From: Scortum barcoo
Lineage: Eukaryota > Chordata > Actinopteri > Centrarchiformes > Terapontidae
Direction of reading: 5' to 3'
Assembly (NCBI GenBank): GCA_023238725.1
Contig: CM041550.1
Span: 9,750,440-9,814,439, forward strand
DNA: 64,000 bases
Shown here one piece after another: positions 1 through 9,396 of the stretch; positions within the stretch are counted from its first letter, which is position 1, and every line of letters begins with the position of its first letter. The position numbers and the translations under genes are program-made. The notes below the pieces were generated by a model. The model worked only from the letters and a program-made list of their open reading frames with translations. It had not been told where the DNA came from and ran no database searches.

Positions 1-3000
1 CTCATTGCCAAGGAAGGACTGCCCCCTGCGATACACCACCAGCCCCCCAACTCAATCAACACTTTATGTAAAAAACATTACTGACTAATGTTAATAAAAA
101 TAACTTTATTAAAATAGATGTAAAAAAGAACAAGGGGAACATGTTGCAGAGGCACAGTCCTCGACCTGGATAACTAATTACTATAATGAGTGTAAGAGTA
201 TAAAATGATGAAAATAACACCTAATAGAGGTGGGGATGGGGGTGGGACCCAAGTAAAAGACTGGAGTGAGCTGAAAGTAACTGACTGGGAGAGAGAGGCT
301 GACAGATCTCCAGATTCCTGGTGTTCCAGATGGCCAGTCCAACTATATTTGCCGCAAATATAGTGGAAAAATAGGCGAGGATACTGTATGAAGAATGGCA
401 AAGAAAACGTAAACTACTTTTAGGTCTTGTTCTTGCCTCGTTGCTTCTGTTCTGGCAATATATAGAAAGAGTGCCAGATAGGAAAAACAATTCAACTAAA
501 CTGAATTTGTGAAATTTAGACAGAAAACCTTCCATCTAAAATGTCCCAACAACCGTTCTTCCACCACTGGATACCGGACACACTGCTGGATGGCCTGAAG
601 TCTGATTGGCCAACAGCATGGCACTACACTCGCCTGGTAAAACACATGCATGTGTGTGAAACAAGTTTAGCTGAAGCCGCAGCATTTCCGACGCCCACTA
701 GCTATCTTCAATTATGTTTTTGTCTCCCTGCGTACTCCTCCTCTGAGGGTCCCTGGCTGGATTTGACAGAGACATGGTGATTCCTATCTGACTCAGTCGC
801 CCCATCGTGGCGAATGTTTGTTCGCCCCTTCCTCGCGTGCCTGTCGTAGTCATGTGGGCTGCTTCTTGACAGCCATATGTAAATGTACACAGGGCCACTT
901 CACAGATAAAGACAGCTGGTAAAAGACTGCAGTGGGAATGACATGATAGAGCCAGAAAACCTCACTGAATTAAAGGCCATTGGGGACGGATGAAAGGCTG
1001 AGATTAACACAGGAACAAAATTGAACTCGGTTGTTGCAGGAGGTGTGCAAAAGTCTGCATTTCACAGGACGTATTGGAAAACAAAGCGTATGCTGCACTC
1101 ACCGTAGAAAAATACAGCGCCTTGACTGGTGCTATGACTTATGTGCACACATCACTGCTGGACTTGTCACTCAATAAAGCAATATATGACTCATTTCAAG
1201 AAATGTATTGCTGCATTTTATTTCACATGATATTACCTCATTTTACCCCAAAGGACAAGTAGTTAGCTCCAAAACACTTCCATAATCCCCCCCAAATCTC
1301 ATGTTTCCTGAAAAATATGGATCCAACAAATTAGCATTTTCCTGAGAAAATCAACAAGCACTAATATATGATTTACTTTCTCTCTAAAGTGTATTCAAGT
1401 TGTGGGAAGATTTCCAGCCACAACTTTCTTGTATTTTTAATGAAAGCTGTTCTGAGTGAAAATCACAATGTTGACAGAAAACTAAACAAAAAGTAGTTAC
1501 TAAATCATTTTGCTTGTTTTTATGATCAGATTTGCTAATAAATGTAAAAGTAAATGAGTCAAAGATAAATTAGATAATTGAATATTAACTTGTAAAAGTA
1601 TTAATTTATTGGTGAACTAAGAGTTTACAACATTACAAACCCTATGCTGGTGTGAGAAGGTGCATGGCTTTGTGTTTGTGTGTGCATGCACATAGTGTTG
1701 GGATGCGAGCTGTTTCCCTTTAGGCTGTGCGGTGACAAGATACTATCACAGTGATGGATACAAGCCACCGACGACCCGCCAAACACACATGCACACTTCG
1801 CCCTACGCCTAACGTACCATCAGTGGCATTCCATTAACGGTGCCTGGGTTAAAATGAAAGGGCCTACTTTACTCAAAAGACACTTTGTCAAATAAATGAC
1901 TTTGCCAAGAGACAAGAGAGAGACGCAACACTGTTGATCAATTTGGCTTTAAACTCCCATTCTGAGAAAACAACAAAACAAAACAAAAAAAAAAAAAAAA
2001 CAGGCTGGTGACGACAAAATAAAAAGGGAATTCATCTCATAAAATATGCCTGGGAGCTTCCATTTGAACAGGCCGTGGACAGCGGCATCAGTCACAGGAA
2101 CCATTGCCTCACAGTTCTCATTTACATGAGCTAAAATGTGCTTTTTCACATCTGGTTTCCAAAAGAACATCATAAATAAAGGTTGGATAGAGGTGCGGTG
2201 AAAACTTTCTGTTTCAAGTGAGATCTGTCTTCAAATGTAGACAAAAAGTGACCACCGAACCAGATTCTGTCTGTCTGAGGTGGTCCGTCTTTATCTGAGA
2301 TATAAGATTGTCAGAACCCTCTTTTCATTTCCCATTTACATTAAAGCCTGTCATTTATGAAATATATGAAATAAATCAAATGATACTCCAGCGTTAGGTG
2401 TTTCATATCTGCAGCCAGCTTGACTTCATATCTATAATTTTACTGACATACTTTGTTGAATAATATCTCATGGTAGTAACTGTGCAGACTGTGGCTTTTA
2501 TTAATATTTTGATTCATCAGTTTTCAGCTCCAGTCTTTTCTAAATATGCTAAATTAAACCACAATCTGTCAAAAAACAAAAGGTCAAATCTTAGATTAAA
2601 CTGAATAAAACACAAATAAACTAAAAAAAAAAACATCATTGGCTAAAATATTTAGTAATTATGTGTTTCAGAGTATTTTATGTTATCTGACAAAGTTATT
2701 TTCCAAAGATTTCTTTTAAGTGGCCATAATCGATATCTTTCGAATAACAGTGTATCAAATGACAATGTGCTGCTCACAACAACGAACATACAAACAGCTT
2801 TACAGAGCTTTATAGTAAATTTCAGCTCAACAGATCAACATGCGACTGAGTCATCTGACGTCTGTCTGCTGAAGGTGTTTCTCGCAGTTACAGTCTGTCA
2901 AACGTTGTTTACAATTAGTCATAATTTGAACAGAAAGTTAAAATAAAAAAAAATATTACAGGATTCTAAACCAATAATTGCAAGTCACGATATTAATCCA

Positions 3001-4248
3001 GCGCACAACGTCTGATTTAAGATTGAGCTTTAGGTTTTGCATAGACCCAGTCATCTCTCTGAAATAAAGGAAGCAGCCACATCGTAACTATGAGCAACCA
3101 GATGCATTCGACTGATGGTCATCAGTTATGTGCTGTAGTCTCTAGTAGACCCGAAACATCTTCCAGCTTTACTGTTTTGGTTCGCTGTCATCACTCTTAT
3201 AGCATCATTTTTAGCTGCAGCACAAAAAAAAACCCTCTGTACTCTGCCTGCCCATCACAAAACAGCAGACAGACACATTGACCAACTAGCTTCAACTCGC
3301 AGGTAAAGAGCCCCATTGCCTTTCATGAAGGGTCTGATCTTATCCACTCAATGCTTGTAGCCTCTTCCCATAACGTAAATACTCAAAATAGAAAGAGGAT
3401 CTGGGGGAGGGGCTTTCAGAGGAGTTGTAAGATATTTTCCATTTATGCAAGACATGGTCTGACCCACAGCAAAATCAAGTCAGGCTTTCTAAGATTTATA
3501 ATGACGTTGACCCTATCTGTCATAGATATCATCGAACCTCTGGTGCTCAAATCCATTTGTTTTTTGTCTTTAACTATATTTCAGTTTATATTAGGACACA
3601 GTTTGAACCACCAACAGTCACAGCACTTTTTGGGGTTTTGCCCCCCACTTAGGTGCTTCTAAAAAAGTCAGAGTTTGTAGCGTCTGTTACCTTATTAACC
3701 AGACGTCTGATTTTCACTGAGGGGGAAACCACCTGCAGCTCTCACTCATTCCTTATGGATATTTATTACTTTGTTAAAATGGAAAAATTAGGTGTAGTAA
3801 ATGGTTCACTTGCCAAATTTAATAACACACGGGTCCCCCTTTTTATTTTCTTACGCAGAGGGATTGGTGTTGGCTGCTATTCCTGGGGTAACAGCTTTAA
3901 TTGAATGTTTTGAAGCACTTTAAAGTACCTTTGGTAGGTTTGGAGTGTTATTTATGTATTTTGGATGTGTCCTTAATTATCAATGCGTAACCAACTAATG
4001 TTTGTATGTTTTATTATATGTATATATACATTTTTTTTCTTTTGATGTTAGTCACGTTTTTTTCTACTGCATTGTTCAAGTACTTGTACTGAATTCTTAA
4101 TCGGCCTATATATTCTGTTTTTCTCAATGTATGCTGACATAATGGATATTTTTACCTGTAATAGCAGGAAGTTCACAGGTGCAACTACTAGCTGTGTTAC
4201 TATGGCTGCTCCATTTATTATAGATGTACCAGTCTCATCATGCCATTA

Positions 4249-5986
4249 TTAAAGGTTCAGTTGGTAACATTTTCAAACTCTACTTTTAGTCATATTCACT
4301 CAAACTGTCTCCATGTCCTGACAGTAGAATATGAGACAGATCATCTGTGATAATAATCAGCCTCCTCTGGCCCCGCCTTCAGCCTCTAAAGCAGTTTTTT
4401 TTTATCCATCTTAGTTAATATGATTCACTGTTTATTAGTTTCTCTTATCAAACAAACATCTAAACTCTGAAACACGTGTGTGCTCGTTGTTTTACCGAAC
4501 AGATATTACTGTCGATTACTTTTCATGTCGAAAACATTTATTTCTGCTTGTTTGTTAATCAGCAGAGTTCACAACAGTAATGTGACGGCTGATTTCAGGA
4601 TGTGAAATATTTAAATAATTCAGTGAAAATCACCGCTGCAGCTTCTTCAAATGTGTGTAAACCTTGCTGATGATAAAAACTGCCAGCTGACAAATGTTAG
4701 GACCGTCTTTGTTTAGTTTAGGTTTTTCATTTAAGGCAGGTGAATTGAAATGAATCATGAGGCTAGCTAAAGATTCACACCTCTATGATGTTGTTGAATC
4801 CAGGTCAGTGTTATGTTGAACAGACAAGTTAATAGTGTTTATTTTTTTGAACAATTTCATTTTTCTTACTCTGTGTTACTTTTAATATTATTATATTCAG
4901 GGATTTTAATTTGGATTATTTTAAAACAAATGTGTCCCTCCAAGCTGTCTTCATTCATAAATGAAACTGTCTGATCACATATTCATTTCTTTATTCTCTC
5001 CTCAGGTCTGACAGAGGTTTGTTATTGCACTTTGAAGGATCAAGAATCCTGTTTTCATCACTAATCAAAGTTTATGTTGACCATAAATGTGCATTTTTAA
5101 TTTGCAGTAACTTTCTTTCCTATGCAAAATAAAGCTTAATATTTCTGAAGTGTTATTAATTTTTAATAAGTCATTATTTTTGAGACATTCATGTCTAGTG
5201 TGGTTTGAATTGTTCCACATGAAGGTTATAGTGTTTTAAAATTGGTCCGAAGATATTTTAGTAATACAATATAACAGAAAAGGGGTGTATTTGTTTTTGC
5301 ATTAATGCATTTAGACACAAATCACTGTAGAAAAAAACACTTTATTGGAATAATAAATAATTACGTTACATGAATATGTTAAAATACACATTTTGAAGCT
5401 ATATAATAAAAATGGATGCACAGACTGTTTACAGACGTCCTCAGCACCGAGCCTCCTCCGGTGTTTGGCCCAGCGGACTCTCTCCCTCTGCCGGCCTTCT
5501 CTGTCAGACATCGCGGCCTCCTCTCTCCTCTGCTCGGCTCCATCGTCTCAATCTCTACACTCTCACCATAACAACATATACGGGACAGAAATGTCACACA
5601 ATGGGCAAAGACACAAACGTAAATAAGCTGTTAATTTACTGGTTCTCCATCTGGGTTACTGAAATAATGAACTAAAAGCTAACAGTACTAACAACATTGG
5701 CATGTAAACAAGCTGACTGAGCAGAAACACGTTATCACAAACAAACTGAGCACCAAACGTCTAGCTAACGTACAGTCAGACTAAAGTCACTGTAAAGCCT
5801 GTTATATCTCTATAACAGAGTTGAATTCATATTTCTTACCTGTGTATCCTCTGTGTGTGTCTTCACCTGGCCGGCCTGTCGGTCGCGCGCGTTCACATTA
5901 GACCTGTGGGGGGCCTTAAAGCTGTACTGCTTCAAATGTTCAGGCAGAGAGAGGATGCTGCTCAATGCTACCACCTGCACCTTTAA
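4249..5986. mobile_element. TTAA-flanked non-autonomous DNA element with 23-bp terminal inverted repeats
   Basis: The left end (4249-4271) starts TTAAAGGTTCAGTTGG and continues TAACATT. The reverse complement of the right end (5964-5986) starts TTAAAGGTGCAGGTGG and continues TAGCATT, so 20 of 23 positions match. TTAA stands at both outer ends, which fits duplication of a TTAA target (piggyBac-like), though superfamily assignment is inference. The left subterminal words (for example GTCCTGACAGTAGAATATGA) resemble, from memory, a very common teleost repeat that begins TTAAAGGTGCAGT. No transposase frame is visible. A GC-rich internal segment (about 5430-5580) gives overlapping short frames on both strands that I do not treat as genes. 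The two ends differ at 3 positions, so the insertion is not very recent. Confidence 0.7.
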
Positions 5987-6005
5987 TGTCCTTTGACAAA
6001 GGTCA

Positions 6006-6017
6006 CACAAATGTCAC
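6006..6017. repeat. Target-site duplication, LINE 3' side
   Basis: CACAAATGTCAC abuts the GAA-rich tail of the LINE and is identical to 9385-9396. The pair fixes both ends of the insertion and shows the 5' end is not truncated. Confidence 0.9.
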
Positions 6018-6047
6018 TTCATCTTCTTCTTCTTCTTCTTCTTCATC
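6018..6047 (-). repeat. GAA/GATGAA simple-repeat tail of the LINE
   Basis: The minus strand reads GATGAA followed by repeated GAA units and a final GATGAA before the target-site duplication. The tail replaces a poly(A) tail, which is typical of RTE-type LINEs, and its first TGA ends the last open frame. Confidence 0.85.
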
Positions 6048-7680
6048 CGCTTGGTCCGGGACCTGGTTGAGGAGGCAGTCTGAGCAGAGATGCCCAGACT
6101 TCCCTCACCCCAGACACTTCCTCCAGCTCTTCCGGGGGGACCCCGAGGTTCCCAGGCCAGCCAAGAGACATAGTTTCCCAAGCGTGTCCTGGGTCTTCCT
6201 GAGGCCTCCTCCCGGTGGGACATGCCTGGAACACCTCCCTAGGGAGGCGTCCAGGGGGCATCAGAAACAGATGCCCAAGCCACCTCAGCTGACTCCTCTC
6301 ATCGTGAAGGAGCAAGCGGCTCTACCTCCAAGCTCTCCTCCAGGTGATGAGCTTCTCACCCTATCTCTAGGGAGCGCCCAGCCACCCTACGGAGGAAACT
6401 CATTTCGGCCGCTTGTATCCATGATCTTGTCCTTTCGGTCATTACCCAAAGTTCATGACCATAGGTGAGGGTGGGAACGTAGATTGACCGGTAAATCGAG
6501 AGCTTCGCCTTTCGACTCAGCTCCTTCTTCACCACGACGGTCCGGTACACCGACCGCATAACTGCGGACGCTGCACCAATCCGCCTGTCAATCTCACGCT
6601 CGATCTTTCCCTCACTCGTGAACAAGACCCCGAGATACTTGAACTCCTCCACTTGAGGCAGGACCTCTCCACCCACCCTGGAGAGGGCACGCCACCCTTT
6701 TCCGATCGAGAACCATGGCCTCGGATTTGGAGGTGCTGATTCTCATCCCAGCCGCTTCACACTCGGCTGCAAACCGCTCCAGTACATGCTGAAGGTCCTG
6801 GCCTGATGAAGCCATCAGGACAACATCATCCGCAAAAAACAGAGATGAAATCCTGTGGTTCCCAAACCGGACTCCCTCCGGCCCCTGGCTACGCCTAGAA
6901 ATCCTGTCCATAAAGATTATGAACAGGACCGGTGACAAAGGGCAACCCTGCCGGAGTCCAACATGCACTGGGAACAGGTCTGACTTACTGCCGGACATGC
7001 GAACCAAGCTCCTGCTCCGGTCGTACAGAGACCGAACAGCCCTTAGCAAAGGCTCCCGGACCCCATACTCGCGGAGCACTCCCCACAGAATACCACGAGG
7101 GACACGGTTGAATGCCTTCTCCAGATCCACAAAGCACATGTGGACTGGTTGGGCAAACTCCCATAAACCCTCAAGCACCCTGTGGAGGGTATAGAGCTGG
7201 TCCAGTGTTCCACGACCAGGACGAAAACCGCATTGTTCCTCCTGAATCCGAGGTTCGACTATCGGCCGAATTCTCCTCTCCAGTACCCTGGCGTAGACCT
7301 TCCCGGGGAGGCTGAGAAGTGTGATCCCCTGTAGTTGGAACACACTCTCCGGTCCCCCTTTTTAAAAAGAGGGACCACCACCCCAGTTTGCCACACCAGA
7401 GGCACTGTCCCCAACCTCCATGCAATGTTGCAAGGCGTGTCAGCCAAGACAGCCCCACAACATCCAGAGATTTGAGGTACTCAGGGCGGATCTCATCCAC
7501 CCCAGTAGCGCCCTGCCACTGCGGAGCTTCTGAACTACCTCAGTGACTTCGGCTTGGGTGATGGAGTCCACCTCAGAGACCCCAGCCTCCGCTTCCTCAT
7601 TGGAAGGCAAGTCGGTGGGATTGAGGAGATCCTCGAAGTATTTCTTCCACCGTCCGACAATGTCCCCAGTCGAGGTCAAC
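6043..7680 (-). pseudogene. LINE reverse transcriptase and C-terminal region, frameshifted
   Basis: The RT core (7343-6612) contains EEQCGFRPGRGTLDQLYTLH, the catalytic-Asp motif VDLEKAFNRVP, GLRQGCPLSPVLF and the active-site box FFADDVVL (plus-strand 6819-6848). The upstream pieces carry DEIRPEYLKSLDVVG and VPLFKKGDRRVCSNYRG; the downstream pieces carry VEEFKYLGVLFTSEGK and LRWLGHLF. Frame changes lie near 7500, 7440, 7335 and 6690, and another separates the last piece (6315-6043) from the one before it. The protein would copy LINE RNA into DNA at the nicked target, but this copy is dead. The final frame stops in a TGA formed at the start of the 3' GAA-rich tail. Confidence 0.9.
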
Positions 7681-7994
7681 AGCTCCCCACCTGCACTGTA
7701 AACAGTGTTGGCAGAGTACTGCTTCCCCCTTCTGAAGGCCGGACGGTTTGCCAGAATCTCTTCGAGGCCGACCGATAGTCCTCCTCCATGGCCTCACCTG
7801 AACTCCTCCCAGACCCGAGTTTTTGCCTCCAGGACCGTCCTGGGCTGCGGCTTGCTTGGCCTGCCGGTACCTGTCACTGCGTCAGGAGTCCCACAGGCCA
7901 ACATGGTCCGATAGGACTCCTTCTTCAGCCTGACAGCATCCCTTACTTCCGGTGTCCACCACCGGGTTAGGGGTTGCCGCCACGACAGGCAACT

Positions 7995-8990
7995 TCAGAG
8001 ACCTTGCGTCCACAACTTGAACATTGCCACGTCGACAATGGAGGCAGAGAACATGGTCCACTCGGACTCAATGTCTCCAGCCTCCCTCGGAATCTGTGAG
8101 AAGCTCTTCCGGAGGTGGGAGTTGAAGACCTCCCTGACAGAGGGCTCGGCCAGACGTTCCCAACAGACCCTCACAATACGTTTGGGTCTGCCAGGTCTGT
8201 CCAACTTCCTCCTCTGCCAGCGGATCCAACTCACCACCAGGTGGTGATCGGTTGACAACTCAGCCCCTCTCTTTACCCAGTGTCCAAGACATACGGCCGG
8301 AGATCAGATGAAACGACAACAAAGTCGATCATCGACCTCCGGCCTAGGGTGTCCTGGTGCCACGTGCACTGATGGACACCCTTATGCTCGAACATGGTGT
8401 TCGTTATGGACAAACTGTGACTAGCACAGAAGTCCAATAACAGAACACCGCTCGGGTTCAGATCGGGGAGGCCGTTCCTCCCGATCAGCCCCTCAAAGGT
8501 ATCACTATGTTGACCCCTACGTGAGCGTTGAAGTCCCCCAGTAGAACAATGGAGTCCCCAGTCGGAGCACTATCAAGTGCCCCTCCCAGGGACTCCAAGA
8601 AGGCCGGTACTCTGTACTGCTGTTCGGCCCGTAAGGCACAAACAACAGCAAGAGACCTATCCCCAACCCGAAGGCGCAGGGAAGCGACCCTCTCGTTCAC
8701 CGGAGTGAACTCCAACACATGGCGGCTGAGCTGGGGAGCTATAAGCAAGCCCACCACCAGCTCGCCGCCGCTCACCCTGGGCAACTCCAGAGTAGTGGAG
8801 GGTCCAGCCCCTCTCAAGGAGCTGGGTTCCAGAGCCCAAGCTGTGCGTGGAGGTGAGCCTGACTATCTCTAGCCGGTACCTCTCAACCTCCCGCATGAGC
8901 TCAGGCTCCTTCCCCCCCAGCGAGGTGACATTCCATGTCCCTATTGCCAGAGTTTTGGTCCAGGGATTGGGTGTCGAGGCCCCCGCCACG
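7995..8990 (-). pseudogene. LINE apurinic/apyrimidinic endonuclease domain, frameshifted
   Basis: The minus-strand frames carry the APE landmarks in order: GTWNVTSL near 8950-8925, LLGDFNAHV near 8550-8520 and STDHHLVVSW near 8258-8229. In active APE-type LINEs the domain nicks the target DNA to prime reverse transcription. The three landmarks lie in three different reading frames (open segments 9262-8657, 8817-8485 and 8258-7995), so at least two frameshifts separate them. A frame without stops extends upstream of GTWNV back into the 5' ribozyme region and has no clear ATG, so the start of translation cannot be placed. Confidence 0.85.
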
Positions 8991-9235
8991 ACTGCTACCC
9001 AAACCACATTGCACCGGCCCCTCATGGACCTTCCTGCGTGGTGAGGTGAGCCTACTGGAAGGCGGGGCCCACGTCGCCATTTCGGGCTGAGCCCGGCCGG
9101 GTCCCGTGGGCAAAGGCCGGCCACCAGGCGCTCGCCTGCGAGCCCCAACCCCAGGCCTGGCTCAGGGTGGGGCCCAGTGCTGCCGCCAATCCGGGCGAGT
9201 AAGTCCTTGATGTTCTTCTGTTCATGATGGGCTTG

Positions 9236-9384
9236 TGAACCGCTCTTAGTCTGGCCCGTCACCTAGGACCTGTTGCCTGCATGGAGACCCTACCAGGGGC
9301 GTAATGCCCCCGACAACATAGCTCCTAGGATCATTCGGGCACACAAACCCCTCCACCACAGTAAGGTGGCGGTTCAAGGAGGGG
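9236..9384 (-). ncRNA. HDV-like self-cleaving ribozyme at the 5' end of the LINE
   Basis: On the minus strand the element starts at 9384 with P1 CCCCTCC (9384-9378), which pairs perfectly with GGAGGGG (9354-9348). P2 TGAACCGC (9376-9369) pairs perfectly with GCGGTTCA (9243-9236). P3 is CCAC/GTGG (9369-9366 with 9359-9356; it shares one base with P2, or can shift to CCACC/GGTGG). P4 follows P1' at once: TTTG with CAGA and GCCCG (9340-9336) with CGGGC (9258-9254), closing a long internal loop. J4/2 reads CTAA (9249-9246), matching the C-N-R-A consensus that holds the catalytic cytosine. This is the nested double-pseudoknot order of HDV-like ribozymes, known at the 5' ends of R2 and RTE LINEs, where they free the RNA 5' end. 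P1.1 pairing is not obvious. Activity is untested. Confidence 0.72.
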
Positions 9385-9396
9385 CACAAATGTCAC
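9385..9396. repeat. Target-site duplication, LINE 5' side
   Basis: The 12 bases CACAAATGTCAC abut the LINE 5' end and are identical to 6006-6017. Bases outside the match differ on both sides, so the repeat is exactly 12 bp. This is expected for target-primed reverse transcription. Confidence 0.9.

Larger units (their letters stand above)
6018..9384 (-). mobile_element. RTE-like non-LTR retrotransposon (LINE), full-length ends, inactive
   Basis: The element is about 3.37 kb and bounded by a 12-bp direct repeat. Reading on the minus strand, it has an HDV-like ribozyme fold at the 5' end, an apurinic-endonuclease-like domain, a reverse transcriptase and a long C-terminal region. It ends at a GAA-rich tail with almost no 3' UTR. 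There is no separate ORF1, and the short simple-repeat tail fits the RTE clade. The CR1/Rex and L2 clades are alternatives, because the family name was not checked against a library. Related protein fragments are common in teleost annotations. The coding region changes frame several times, so this copy cannot make its protein. It is inserted 19 bp beyond the TTAA element, in the same orientation as erbb4. Confidence 0.92.

Noticed and set aside
5379..5675. Overlapping short frames on both strands in a GC-rich block
   Set aside because: They lie inside the TTAA element, overlap each other in several frames and show no recognisable domain.
6919..8872. Plus-strand frames opposite the LINE
   Set aside because: They are antisense shadows of GC-rich reverse transcriptase and endonuclease sequence, whose motifs are all on the minus strand.
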